This document shows positions 17,941 through 25,702 of a stretch of DNA of 64,000 nucleotides, one piece after another. Position numbers and translations under genes: made by a program. Numbering within the stretch: position 1 is the stretch's first letter; every line of letters begins with the position of its first letter. The stretch lies in NCBI GenBank assembly GCA_964530335.1, contig CAZGYG010000005.1:9224-73223 (forward strand), given 5' to 3'. The stretch is from VGDP01 sp964530335. GTDB lineage: Bacteria > Pseudomonadota > Alphaproteobacteria > SP197. The notes under the pieces are model-generated. The model ran no database searches and had not been told where the DNA came from. It saw nothing but the letters and a program-made list of their open reading frames with translations.

Positions 17941-19290
17941 TCACTCGACCGAGGTGCCCCACCACGCGCCATCGACTTGGTTGGTGTGCGCCTCGACGTC
18001 CACCAGTTCCACCTGCAGCCCGAGATTCCGGGCCGTCAGGCGCCCGATCGACGCCTGGACCGCGTAGGTCGCGACCACCAGGTCGCTCTGGGCGCGCACC
18101 AGGTCGACGCGGGCCTGGAACAGCTCCTGCTCGCCGTCGAGCACGTCGAGCACGGTGCGCGAGCCGACCTGGGCCTCGCGCTCGAGGCCGTCGAGCGCGA
18201 TCTCGGCGGCGCGCACGGCCTCCTCGAAGGCGGCGATGCGCGCCCGGGCGGTGACGAGCTGCTCCCAGGCGCGGGTCACGTTCTGGGCCACGTCCAGCCG
18301 CGCCTGATCGGCCTGAAGCCGCCGTTCCGCGGCACGCAACCGGTTTTCGCGCACCGCGGAATGGGTGAAGCCGGTCTCGTAGAGCGGGATCGTCACCTCG
18401 GCGCGGATCGACGCGATGTCCTCGCGGTCGATGGCCGACGAGCGATCGTAGCCGCGCTCGACGCTGCCGCGCAGGCGTACCTCGGGCAACAAATCGCTTT
18501 GGGCGACGCGGATGTCGTCGCGCGCGGCCTGTTCGGCGAAATCCGCGGCGATGACCGCCGGGTGTTCGTCGCCGGCGACAATCTGCGCCTCCGCTTCGCC
18601 CGCCGGCATCTCGGCCAGGGGCGCGGCGGATTCGAGCGCCTCCGGTGGCGCGCCGATGACGCGCAGGTAGGCCGCCGCCGCGACGATGACATCGCCCTCG
18701 GCGCGCACCCGGTCGGCGACCGCGCCCGCCAGCCGCGCTTCCGCCTGGGCCACGTCGGTGCGCGTGACCTCGCCGACCGCGAACCGATCGCGGGTGGCGT
18801 CGAGCTGCCGGGCGATGACCGCCTCGTTGTTGCGCGCGAGCTCGCGCACGGCCGTGTCGCGCACCACGCCAACGTACGAGGTCACGCCCTCGAGCAGGAC
18901 CGTCTGTTCGACATCGAAGTAGCGCGCCCGTTCGGACTGGATCAGGCTGCGCGCCCGCGCGATCTCGGCGGTCGTGCGGCCGCCGCGGTACAGCGGCTGG
19001 ACCACGGACAGCCCCGCGCCGCCCGGCGTAAAGCTACGCGAGGATGACTCGCTGGTGTCGAACGTCTCGGCCCCGATATCGCCCTCGAGCGCGATGTTCG
19101 GCCGGTACCCGGACTGCGCCTGGGCCAGAAGTTCGTCGGTGGCGCGCATCCTTTCGCGCTGCGCCGCGAGCGTCGGGTTGCCGCTGTAGGCCAACGCGAG
19201 CGCCTCCAACAGCGTCGCCGCCGGCGCTGGCCCGGCGCTCGCGACCAGCGCGATCAGTGCGGCGGCGAAGACTCGGCACAACGCGCGCAT
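17941..19290 (-). CDS. tolC: TolC-family outer-membrane efflux channel
   Basis: A 449-residue protein with a cleavable signal (MRALCRVFAAALIALVASAG, cleaved near PAPA-ATL). Two homologous helical halves follow. The first starts LLEALALAYSGNPTLAAQRERMRA and has YRPNIALEGDIG. The second has QSDLLPEVRLRGSVERGYD. The C-terminus has the typical GSRTVLDVLDGEQELFQARVDLVRAQSD motif. TolC forms the exit duct for type I secretion and RND/MFS efflux. It is followed by popZ and preceded by pcm on the same strand. The particular inner-membrane partners are not in this window. Confidence 0.92.
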   Translation of the reverse strand: MRALCRVFAAALIALVASAGPAPAATLLEALALAYSGNPTLAAQRERMRATDELLAQAQSGYRPNIALEGDIGAETFDTSESSSRSFTPGGAGLSVVQPLYRGGRTTAEIARARSLIQSERARYFDVEQTVLLEGVTSYVGVVRDTAVRELARNNEAVIARQLDATRDRFAVGEVTRTDVAQAEARLAGAVADRVRAEGDVIVAAAAYLRVIGAPPEALESAAPLAEMPAGEAEAQIVAGDEHPAVIAADFAEQAARDDIRVAQSDLLPEVRLRGSVERGYDRSSAIDREDIASIRAEVTIPLYETGFTHSAVRENRLRAAERRLQADQARLDVAQNVTRAWEQLVTARARIAAFEEAVRAAEIALDGLEREAQVGSRTVLDVLDGEQELFQARVDLVRAQSDLVVATYAVQASIGRLTARNLGLQVELVDVEAHTNQVDGAWWGTSVE

Positions 19291-19299
19291 GTCGTGTTC

Positions 19300-19950
19300 C
19301 TAGAACGTGAACTTCGGCGCCGGCGCGAAGGCAGCGAGCGCCGGTACCGCCGCATCGTAGAGATCGACCGTGGAAACCACCCCGCCCTGCTTGACCAGGC
19401 GAACCAGCCGGCCCGCGCCCCGGTCGACCACTACGGCCGTCAGGCTGCCACCCTCGGCGAGCTGGTCGAGCAGCGCCGAAGGCACCTCAGCGACGCCACC
19501 CTCGATGACGATCGCGTCGTAGGGCGCCGCCGCCGGCCAGCCCGCCGCCAACGGCCCGACGACGACCTCGACGACGCCGGCGCGGGTTGCCAGCGCCGCG
19601 CGCGCCCGGTCGGCCAAGGCGGCCGACTCTTCGAGCGCCACGACCCGGACACCGAGCTCGGCCAGCACCGCGGCGCCGTAGCCCGTGGCGCAAGCGACAT
19701 CGAGCGCCTTGGCGCCGGGTTCCGGCCGCGCCGCCTGGATCAGCCGCGCCAGCACCAGGGGTTCGGTCAGGAAGCGACCGCCGCCGAGCGGCAGGTCCTC
19801 GTCGACGTAGGCGTTGGCCTTCAGGCCGTCGGGCACGAAGCCTTCGCGCGGCACGCGCGCCAGCGCCTCGACCAAGGCCGGGTCGGTGATGCGGTTGGGC
19901 CGCATCTGGCACTCGATCATGTTGCGCCGGAGCACGGCGAAATCGATCAC
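19300..19950 (-). CDS. pcm: protein-L-isoaspartate O-methyltransferase family protein
   Basis: A 216-residue SAM-dependent methyltransferase of the PCMT family. It has MIECQMRPNRITDPALVEALARVPREGFVP and the motif I region LDVACATGYGAAVLAELG. The catalytic-site DEDLPLGGGRFLTEP is followed by the usual YDAIVIEGGVAEVP. Repair of isoaspartyl residues is the known family role. This short alphaproteobacterial form next to tolC may have a different, unproven substrate. The GTG at 19950, preceded by AGGGG, starts the conserved domain; a longer frame upstream is unsupported. It likely leads the pcm-tolC-popZ-valS unit. Confidence 0.82.
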   Translation of the reverse strand: MIDFAVLRRNMIECQMRPNRITDPALVEALARVPREGFVPDGLKANAYVDEDLPLGGGRFLTEPLVLARLIQAARPEPGAKALDVACATGYGAAVLAELGVRVVALEESAALADRARAALATRAGVVEVVVGPLAAGWPAAAPYDAIVIEGGVAEVPSALLDQLAEGGSLTAVVVDRGAGRLVRLVKQGGVVSTVDLYDAAVPALAAFAPAPKFTF

Positions 19951-19984
19951 GTCACCCCCTGGCGGCACCCACCGCGGCGCGCCC

Positions 19985-20013
19985 CTTATAGCCGCTGGGT
20001 TGCGAACCGACAA
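19985..20013 (-). promoter_or_regulatory. candidate promoter of pcm-tolC-popZ-valS
   Basis: On the minus strand TTGTCG (20008-20013) and TATAAG (19985-19990) are separated by 17 bases. Transcription would start near 19978, about 28 bases before the pcm GTG. Confidence 0.5.
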
Positions 20014-20035
20014 CGGCGGGTACCGGCCCCGGCCA

Positions 20036-20065
20036 TTGACCGCGCACCCGGCCGCGACCTAAGAC
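20036..20065 (+). promoter_or_regulatory. candidate promoter of tRNA-Cys
   Basis: TTGACC (20036-20041) and TAAGAC (20060-20065) are 18 bases apart. The predicted start is about 15 bases before the mature tRNA. The -10 element is weak. Confidence 0.4.
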
Positions 20066-20086
20066 ATGGCCCGGCATTGCGTCAAC

Positions 20087-20157
20087 GGCCCGGTGGCGGA
20101 GTGGTCACGCAGAGGACTGCAAATCCTTGCACGCCGGTTCGATTCCGGCCCGGGCCT
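20087..20157 (+). tRNA. tRNA-Cys (anticodon GCA)
   Basis: A full cloverleaf can be drawn. The acceptor stem GGCCCGG (20087-20093) pairs with CCGGGCC (20150-20156), and U73 at 20157 is the Cys identity base. The anticodon loop CTGCAAA gives GCA. The T arm is GCCGG-TTCGATT-CCGGC. The CCA end is not encoded. Confidence 0.95.
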
Positions 20158-20164
20158 CGTTACC

Positions 20165-20187
20165 CCGGCGGGCGGCCGGCCCGCCGG
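20165..20187 (+). terminator. GC-rich hairpin after tRNA-Cys
   Basis: CCGGCGGGC (20165-20173) pairs perfectly with GCCCGCCGG (20179-20187) around a 5-base loop, 8 bases past the tRNA. No U tract follows, so it may act as a processing or weak termination structure between the tRNA and the MFS gene. Confidence 0.45.
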
Positions 20188-20225
20188 TGCGCGGCGGCAG
20201 CACCAGGCAGGGCAGCGGCGGCGGC

Positions 20226-21476
20226 ATGATCACGGCGCTCGCCCCGGTCGCCTCGCTCATGCTCGGGGTCGCCATCCTGCTCGCCGGCAACGGGCTGCAA
20301 GGCACGCTTCTGCCGCTGCGCGCGCGCCTCGAGGATTTCGGCATCGTCGACATCGGCGTGCTCGGCTCGGCGTACTTCGTCGGGTTCGTGCTGGGCTGCG
20401 TCGCCGGGCCTTACCTGGTGCGGCGCGCGGGACACATTCGCACCTTCGCCGCGTTGTCCGCCGTGGCGTCCACGGTCGTGCTGGCCCACCCGCTGGCGCT
20501 TTCTCCGGTCGCGTGGTGGTTCATGCGCGGCATCACCGGCTTCTGCTTCGCCGGGCTCTACGTGGTGATCGAGAGCTGGCTCAACGAACGGTCGAGCAAC
20601 ACGAACCGCGGCTTCATCATGGCCGTCTACACCATCATCAACCTGACGGTGATCACGCTGGGGCAGATGATGATCACGCTCTACGACCCGAGCGAGTTCG
20701 CGCTGTTCAGCATCGCGTCGATCCTGGTGTCGCTGGCCGCGGTGCCGGTGGCGATGACCGCGGCGCCCGGACCGTCGCCGCTGGAATCGGTGCGGCTGAG
20801 GCCGCTCCATCTGCTGCGCCTGTCGCCGGTCGGCTTCGTCGGCAGCTTCGCCGTCGGCGCGACCAACGGCACGTTCTGGAGCCTCGGGCCGCTGTTCGCC
20901 GCCGACATCGGCTTCGACACCACCGGCATCGCCGTGTTCATGAGCGCGACGGTGCTGGGCGGCGCGCTGCTGCAATGGCCGCTGGGCCGGCTTTCGGACC
21001 GCATGGACCGGCGCAAGGTCATCGCGACGTCGTGCCTGCTGGCCGGCGGCGCGGGCGTCGCGCTCGCTTTTTGGGCCGCGCGCGATCTGGCCGTGGTGCT
21101 GCCGATCGCCGCGGCCTTCGGCGCGTTCACGTTCCCCATTTACGGGCTTTGCGCGTCCCACGCCAACGACTTCGCCGGCCGCGGCGCGTACGTCGAGATG
21201 GCCAGCGGGCTGCTTCTCGTCAACGGCGCCGGCTCGGTGTTCGGGCCGCTCGTGGCATCGGCGGTGATGACCGGCATGGGGCCCGCCGGCCTGTTCGTGG
21301 TGACGGCGACGGTCCACGTCGCCATGGCCGGGTTCACGCTGTTCCGTCTCGGCGTACGCCGCGCCGTGCCCGACGACCTCAAGCCCGGTTTCGTCGCCAT
21401 GCCCAGGGGCAGTTCCGGCGCCCTCGACCGGGAGCCGCGCGCCGCGCCCGACAAGCGCCCGACGCCTACGGCCTAG
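20226..21476 (+). CDS. MFS transporter (YcaD-like)
   Basis: A 416-residue major facilitator protein with twelve predicted membrane segments. The first half has GNGLQGTLLPLRARLEDFGIVDIGVLGSAYFVGFVLGC and the MFS loop GPYLVRRAGHIRTFA. WLNERSSNTNRGFIMAVYTIINL lies around TM5. The second-half loop is LGRLSDRMDRRKVIATSCL. This arrangement, with the WLNE motif, matches the YcaD/UPF0226 branch of uncharacterised MFS carriers. The ATG at 20226 follows GGCAGCGGCGGCGGC. The cargo is unknown. Confidence 0.82.
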   Translation: MITALAPVASLMLGVAILLAGNGLQGTLLPLRARLEDFGIVDIGVLGSAYFVGFVLGCVAGPYLVRRAGHIRTFAALSAVASTVVLAHPLALSPVAWWFMRGITGFCFAGLYVVIESWLNERSSNTNRGFIMAVYTIINLTVITLGQMMITLYDPSEFALFSIASILVSLAAVPVAMTAAPGPSPLESVRLRPLHLLRLSPVGFVGSFAVGATNGTFWSLGPLFAADIGFDTTGIAVFMSATVLGGALLQWPLGRLSDRMDRRKVIATSCLLAGGAGVALAFWAARDLAVVLPIAAAFGAFTFPIYGLCASHANDFAGRGAYVEMASGLLLVNGAGSVFGPLVASAVMTGMGPAGLFVVTATVHVAMAGFTLFRLGVRRAVPDDLKPGFVAMPRGSSGALDREPRAAPDKRPTPTA

Positions 21477-21491
21477 GCGCCTCGCCGTCCG

Positions 21492-22169
21492 TCAATTGCC
21501 GTCCGAGTGTTCGCTACTATGGTTGCTGTGCCGTCTGGATTCGATGCGCGGATCGTCGACGCCGTGATCGCGCGGCGCGACGACGCCTTGGGTCACCGTG
21601 CCGTCGGGAGCGAACGACGCCGAATCCCCCGTCATCAAATGGGTCTCCTGGCCGCTCGCCGCTACCATCGCCATCGCGCCCTGCACGACCGTGACGGTCA
21701 CGGCGCCCAACTCGCTGATCACGATGTAGAGCGTGGTGCCGCGCACGCCGATGACCCCGACCGGGGTCGTCAGCGTGTAGGACTCCGATGCGAGCGCGCC
21801 GCTGACGAACAGGAACGCGCCGAGCGCCAGGTCGACCGCGAATTCGCCCTTGCCGGAGTTGGGGTCGTAGACGTAGCGGTCGAGCGTGGCCTGGCTCGAC
21901 CCGCCCAGGCGAAGCTCGGTGCCGTCGAGGAACGTGAGATGCAGCGCGCCGCGCGCGACGGTCTCGACGAATTCGTCGGCGATGACGGTTGCGGCCTGAA
22001 ACAGGTCGGTGCGGGTCGCCCCGGACCGCGTACCATAGGCCCACACGGAGACATGCTGCACCGTGCCGATCTGGGCGCAGGCTGGCCGGGCCGCGCCCAG
22101 GGCCGCCGCCACGGCGACGGCGATCACCAGGACGATCGAATGGCGGGAAAGCGGACAATCTCTGATCAT
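21492..22169 (-). CDS. exported FecR-domain protein
   Basis: A 225-residue protein with a Sec signal (IVLVIAVAVAAALGAARPACAQ, cleaved near 33). One FecR domain follows: GTRSGATRTDLFQAATVIADEFVETVARGALHLTFLDGTELRLGGSSQATLDRYVYDP. It continues with a beta-rich stretch SYTLTTPVGVIGVRGTTLYIVI and a His/Ser-rich tail. There is no membrane anchor after the signal and no sigma factor or TonB receptor next to it, so this is not a classical FecR anti-sigma regulator. The ATG at 22169 has a good GAGGT site; a longer start at 22244 is less likely. Soluble FecR proteins of this kind often accompany CHASE2/caspase genes, like those at 48-54 kb. Confidence 0.75.
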   Translation of the reverse strand: MIRDCPLSRHSIVLVIAVAVAAALGAARPACAQIGTVQHVSVWAYGTRSGATRTDLFQAATVIADEFVETVARGALHLTFLDGTELRLGGSSQATLDRYVYDPNSGKGEFAVDLALGAFLFVSGALASESYTLTTPVGVIGVRGTTLYIVISELGAVTVTVVQGAMAMVAASGQETHLMTGDSASFAPDGTVTQGVVAPRDHGVDDPRIESRRHSNHSSEHSDGN

Positions 22170-22279
22170 GGCGACCTCGCAGCGAACGTCGGCTACGCCG
22201 GCTCTGTTGGACGGATCATGGTCCCGGGCGAATCGTTCGTCCATGGCGCCGACGTGTCCACGACCGCCAAGCCGTCGCC

Positions 22280-22307
22280 TTGCCCGGGTCCGCGTTTTTG
22301 CTATAAC
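22280..22307 (+). promoter_or_regulatory. candidate promoter of tRNA-Asn
   Basis: TTGCCC (22280-22285) and TATAAC (22302-22307) are separated by 16 bases. Transcription would begin about 8 bases before the mature tRNA. Confidence 0.5.
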
Positions 22308-22321
22308 TCGGGCTTACCTGT

Positions 22322-22397
22322 TCCCCGGTAGCTCAGCAGGTAGAGCAAGCGGCTGTTAACCGCTGGGTCGCTGGTTCGAATCCGGCCCGGGGAGCCA
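22322..22397 (+). tRNA. tRNA-Asn (anticodon GUU)
   Basis: The acceptor TCCCCGG (22322-22328) pairs with CCGGGGA (22387-22393), with discriminator G at 22394 and an encoded CCA (22395-22397). The anticodon loop CTGTTAA gives GUU. D-arm GCTC...GAGC and T-loop TTCGAAT are present. Confidence 0.96.
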
Positions 22398-22403
22398 ATT
22401 CAC

Positions 22404-22435
22404 ACGGGGCCGATGCCGTCGGGCGTCGGCCCCGT
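22404..22435 (+). terminator. stem-loop terminator after tRNA-Asn
   Basis: ACGGGGCCGA (22404-22413) pairs perfectly with TCGGCCCCGT (22426-22435). The 10-bp stem with a 12-base loop lies 6 bases after CCA. The following bases are CGTCGTCGTT, with only a weak U content. Confidence 0.55.
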
Positions 22436-22513
22436 CGTCGTTCAGGGCGACGTGGCGCGGCGCAGTAACGGGGGCGCTTCGCAATCACGAGTCCCTCGAC
22501 GCCTCGCCTCGGG

Positions 22514-22530
22514 TATGATACAAAGTCATA
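22514..22530. promoter_or_regulatory. palindromic operator overlapping the toxin-antitoxin promoter
   Basis: TATGA (22514-22518) and TCATA (22526-22530) form an inverted repeat with a 7-base spacer. TATGAT (22514-22519) also resembles a -10 element. The site ends 14 bases before the antitoxin ATG, which fits autorepression by the ribbon-helix-helix antitoxin. The -35 element is poor. Confidence 0.5.
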
Positions 22531-22544
22531 CTGGAGGAAAGACC

Positions 22545-22781
22545 ATGGGCGCGATCAAGGTGGCCATCACGATCGAGGAGGGGCTGCTGCGTACCGTCGA
22601 ACGCTGGGTCGAGCAGGGGCGATATCCCAACCGGAGCCAGGCCATTCAGGCGGCCCTGCGCGAAAAAGAAGCGCGTTGGAAGCGGACCCGCCTGGCCGAC
22701 GAACTTGCCAAGCTCGACGTCAAGGCGGAGCGCCAACTGGCCGACGAAAGGCTTGCGGGCGAAACATGGCCCGAATCCTGA
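22545..22781 (+). CDS. antitoxin of a MazEF-type pair (ribbon-helix-helix)
   Basis: A 78-residue protein. The N-terminal ribbon-helix-helix reads KVAITIEEGLLRTVERWVEQGRYPNRSQAIQAALRE, a DNA-binding fold typical of CopG/MazE-type antitoxins. An acidic and basic helical tail of about 35 residues (RLADELAKLDVKAERQLADE) would bind the toxin. GGAGGAAAGACC precedes the ATG. The gene overlaps the toxin start by 16 bases. It probably neutralises the toxin and represses the operon through the palindrome at 22514-22530. Confidence 0.85.
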   Translation: MGAIKVAITIEEGLLRTVERWVEQGRYPNRSQAIQAALREKEARWKRTRLADELAKLDVKAERQLADERLAGETWPES

Positions 22782-23104
22782 GGGGCGACATCTGCTGGGC
22801 CGATCTCGAGCCCGTCCGAGGTCGCGAGCAGGCAGGCCGCGGGCCGGTCCTCATCTTGAGCCGAGAGATGTTCAACGAGCGTTCGGGCACGGTCATCGCC
22901 ATGGCGATCACCAGTCAGCCTCAAAGCGCTGGATTCCCGCTGACCACTCCGTTGCCCGACCGGCTTCTGCCCAAGCCGTCGTGGGTCAAGATCAGCCAGA
23001 TTCGCACCCTTTCGAGCGAGCGGCTCGGGAAACGATTGGGCCGGCTGCCCGAAGCGGAGCTGGATCGCATCGTCGAGGGGCTTCTCGACATCATCGGTCC
23101 ATAG
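22766..23104 (+). CDS. mazF: MazF/PemK-type endoribonuclease toxin
   Basis: A 112-residue MazF-family protein. RGDICWADLEPVRGREQAGRGPVLILS carries the conserved beta1-beta2 loop and catalytic Arg. AMAITSQ supplies the Ser/Thr. VKISQIRTLSSERLGKRLG is the characteristic second motif, and the C-terminal helix is EAELDRIVEGLLDIIG. It is predicted to cleave mRNA at short sequences. The start at 22766 lies inside the antitoxin gene, so translation is coupled. The pair sits about 150 bases downstream of tRNA-Asn. It appears intact. Confidence 0.9.
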   Translation: MARILRGDICWADLEPVRGREQAGRGPVLILSREMFNERSGTVIAMAITSQPQSAGFPLTTPLPDRLLPKPSWVKISQIRTLSSERLGKRLGRLPEAELDRIVEGLLDIIGP

Positions 23105-23113
23105 GCGCGCGGT

Positions 23114-24565
23114 TCAGCGCGACCTCGCGGCCAGTTCGGCGGCCACGCGGGCGGCGTCCGCCACGAAGCCGTCGATGTCCGCCTCGGTCGTCCGATGGTT
23201 CAGCACCGCCGCGCGGATCGCGAGCTGGCCCGCGACGCGCGTCGTCGACGGCGCGGCCAGGCCACGCTCCTGAAGCGTCGCGACGACATCGGCGTTGAAG
23301 TCGTCCCAGGCGCTCGGATCGAGATGGCCCGGCTCGAAGCGGAAACAGACGATGTTCAGGCCGACCGGCACGAGCAGGCGGGCGCCGGGCAGCGTTTCCA
23401 CCGCCGCCGCCATGCGCCGCGCCAAGGCGCAGGTGCGCGCGATCGAGGCACCGAGGCGCGTCAGCCCGAAGTGGCGGACGGTGAACCAGACCTTGAGCGC
23501 GCGGAAGCCGCGCGACAGCTCCGGCCCGAGATCCGTGAACCACGGCGCCCCGCCGGCCAGCGCCAGTCCCGTGGCCAGGTAATCCGCATCGGCGGCGAAC
23601 GCCGCCGGCAACGCGGCCGCGTCGCGCACCAGCACGCACCCCGCGTCGTAGGGAACGTGCAACCATTTGTGGAAGTCGAGCGCGATCGAATCGGCGCGTT
23701 CGATCCCGGCGACGAGCGGCGCGAGGCCGGGATCGAGCCTGGCGAGCGCGCCGAACGCGCCATCGACGTGAAACCAGGTCCCCGTGCGCGCCGCGATATC
23801 GGCCACTTCGGCGATCGGATCGACCGCGCCGACCGAGGCCGTGCCGGCGGTCGCGACGATGGCCATGGGCAAGGCGCCAGCGTCCCGGTCCGCCGCGATT
23901 GCCTCGGCCAGGGCTTCCGACCTCATGGCACCGGACGGCGTGACCGGAACGATGCGCAACGAGCGGCGGCCGAGGCCGAGGAGCTCGACCGCCTTGCGCA
24001 GCGACACATGGGCGCCGGCGGAACCGTAGACCACAAGCGCCGGGCCGTCGCGCAGGCCGTCGCGACGGGCCGCGCCGCCCGTCGCGCGCTCGCGCGCCGC
24101 CGCCAGGGCCACCAGGTTGGCCATGGAAGTACCCGAGAGCAGGAGCCCCCCCGACGTCTCCGGCAGGCCGATGACCTCGGCGAACCAGGCGACGACCTGA
24201 CGTTCGATGTACGTCGCGATGTGGTCGCGCCCGCCGCAGTTGGCGTTGAGCGCCGCGGCCGACGCCTCGGCGATCACACCCGCCGGCGTTCCGGCGCCGT
24301 GGACCCAGCCGAAGAAGCGCGGATGACGATTGCCGGTGCCGTAAGGCAGAAGCGCGACGACCTCGTCGCACATCGTCGCCAGGTCGACGCCCTGCCACGG
24401 CGCCGCGCTCGGCTTCGCGCCTGGCTGCGGCGGGCGCCACACGGGACCTTCGCGTAAATTTTGAAGATCGGAGACCAGGCTATTGACATGGCGATGAAAT
24501 ATCTGCTCGAACTCGCGCCAGTCCGAGGGGTCGAGGGTCGCCGGCGGATCGCCCCCGGGGGCCAT
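23114..24565 (-). CDS. PLP-dependent group II decarboxylase (aromatic-amino-acid/tyrosine type)
   Basis: A 483-residue fold-type I decarboxylase. HPRFFGWVHGAGTPAGVIAE and NANCGGRDHIATYIERQVVAWFAE form the N-terminal substrate region. GLLLSGTSMANLVAL (141-155) binds the phosphate. WFHVDGAFG (264-272) supplies the PLP-stacking and pyridine-N residues. DFHKWLHVPYD has the Schiff-base Lys300. Family members act on aromatic amino acids, glutamate or aspartate, and the exact substrate cannot be read here. Neighbouring genes do not form an obvious pathway. It converges on the mazF gene with a 9-base gap. Confidence 0.82.
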   Translation of the reverse strand: MAPGGDPPATLDPSDWREFEQIFHRHVNSLVSDLQNLREGPVWRPPQPGAKPSAAPWQGVDLATMCDEVVALLPYGTGNRHPRFFGWVHGAGTPAGVIAEASAAALNANCGGRDHIATYIERQVVAWFAEVIGLPETSGGLLLSGTSMANLVALAAARERATGGAARRDGLRDGPALVVYGSAGAHVSLRKAVELLGLGRRSLRIVPVTPSGAMRSEALAEAIAADRDAGALPMAIVATAGTASVGAVDPIAEVADIAARTGTWFHVDGAFGALARLDPGLAPLVAGIERADSIALDFHKWLHVPYDAGCVLVRDAAALPAAFAADADYLATGLALAGGAPWFTDLGPELSRGFRALKVWFTVRHFGLTRLGASIARTCALARRMAAAVETLPGARLLVPVGLNIVCFRFEPGHLDPSAWDDFNADVVATLQERGLAAPSTTRVAGQLAIRAAVLNHRTTEADIDGFVADAARVAAELAARSR

Positions 24566-24589
24566 GGCAACCGGCTGTCGACCGGGCCG

Positions 24590-25078
24590 CTAGCGGCGTC
24601 GGGGCCGGCCGAGCACCTCGGCCAGGGCGCCCGCAGTCTGCTCGGTCACGTAATACACCCCTTCGACGATGCGGCTGCTGTCGTCGCTCCATTTCGTGGC
24701 GTCGTAGTCCCAGCCGAGCAGCGTCGCCTTCTTTTCGTTGTCGTTGATCAAGCGACGCAGCTTGCGCGTCAGCACGCCCTCGAAATGGGACAACACGCGC
24801 AGATCGCTGTCCCCGGTCGCGCCCAGCAGATCGGTCATGGCGACCCGGCCCTTGCGGGTGCCGAACATGGCGAGCCGCGTGACGTGCTCGTCGGCCAGGC
24901 CGTGAACCAGCTTGCGCGCCAAGTCCGCGGTCAAGTCGATCGGCCGGCGCCAGCGCAACTGCATGTTGCCGGCGGGCGCGCGCGGCTCGACCGGCCGGCC
25001 CTCGATCAGGGCGATCAGCTCGGCCCTCGTCTCGTTCGACAGGCGTCGGAAGTCATGGCCTTCGATCACCAGTTGCAT
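24590..25078 (-). CDS. conserved hypothetical protein (unrecognised)
   Basis: A 162-residue protein that I cannot assign to a family. It is mixed alpha/beta with no signal or membrane segment. Notable pieces are FRRLSNETRAELIALIEGRPVEP, MQLRWRRPIDLTADLARKLVHGLADEHVTRLAMFG, a region rich in charged residues (LTRKLRRLINDNEKKATLLGWDYDATKW), and an alanine/arginine-rich end. It is on the minus strand, 24 bases after the decarboxylase gene and divergent from yajQ. The codon pattern matches its GC-rich neighbours, so it is probably a real gene. Confidence 0.65.
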   Translation of the reverse strand: MQLVIEGHDFRRLSNETRAELIALIEGRPVEPRAPAGNMQLRWRRPIDLTADLARKLVHGLADEHVTRLAMFGTRKGRVAMTDLLGATGDSDLRVLSHFEGVLTRKLRRLINDNEKKATLLGWDYDATKWSDDSSRIVEGVYYVTEQTAGALAEVLGRPRRR

Positions 25079-25189
25079 GAGCGTTCCCCTGCCTTGGCGT
25101 TGCCCAACGGGCGCAGCCTAGCACGACTTGGCGCCCGTCGATTGCGGCGAACCGCCGCGAACGCTAACGTCGGGAAGGAGGGAGCCGTC

Positions 25190-25675
25190 ATGCCGTCATT
25201 CGATATCGTCTCACGCATCGAGCTCAACGAGGTCGATAACGCGCTCGACGGCGTGCGGCGCGAGATCGGCCAGCGGTTCGACTTCAAGGGTTCCCACTGC
25301 ACCATCGATCGCGCCGACGCCGCGATTACGATCCTGGCGGACGACGACACCAAATTGCGCCAGATGCAGGAGCTGCTGCGGGGCTACCTGGCGCGCCGCA
25401 AGGTCGACCACCGCGCCTTCGCCTTCGGCGATCCGGAAAAGGCGGCCCACGGGGCGCTGCGTCAGGCGGTGACCCTGCGCCAGGGCATCGACCGCGAGCT
25501 GGCGAAGTCGGTCATCGACGCGATCAAGGGCACCAAGCTCAAGGTCCAGGTCGCGATCCAAGGCGACGAGCTCAGGGTTTCCGGCAAGAAGATCGACGAT
25601 CTGCAGGCGGCCATCGCCCACCTCAAGGGACTGGGCATCGAGCAGCCGCTGCAATACGTCAACTTCCGCAACTGA
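25190..25675 (+). CDS. yajQ: YajQ family nucleotide-binding protein
   Basis: A 161-residue protein covering the whole YajQ (DUF520) family: MPSFDIVSRIELNEVDNALD, RFDFKGSHCTI, two ferredoxin-like halves, TKLKVQVAIQGDELRVSGKKIDDLQAAIAHLKG, and the C-terminal QPLQYVNFRN. Family members bind nucleotides, and XC_3703 of Xanthomonas binds cyclic di-GMP. Whether this one does so is not known. GGAAGGAGGGAGCCGTC gives a strong ribosome site before the ATG at 25190. Confidence 0.93.
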   Translation: MPSFDIVSRIELNEVDNALDGVRREIGQRFDFKGSHCTIDRADAAITILADDDTKLRQMQELLRGYLARRKVDHRAFAFGDPEKAAHGALRQAVTLRQGIDRELAKSVIDAIKGTKLKVQVAIQGDELRVSGKKIDDLQAAIAHLKGLGIEQPLQYVNFRN

Positions 25676-25702
25676 GGCGGGCGAAGCGACGGGATCCGTC
25701 GA

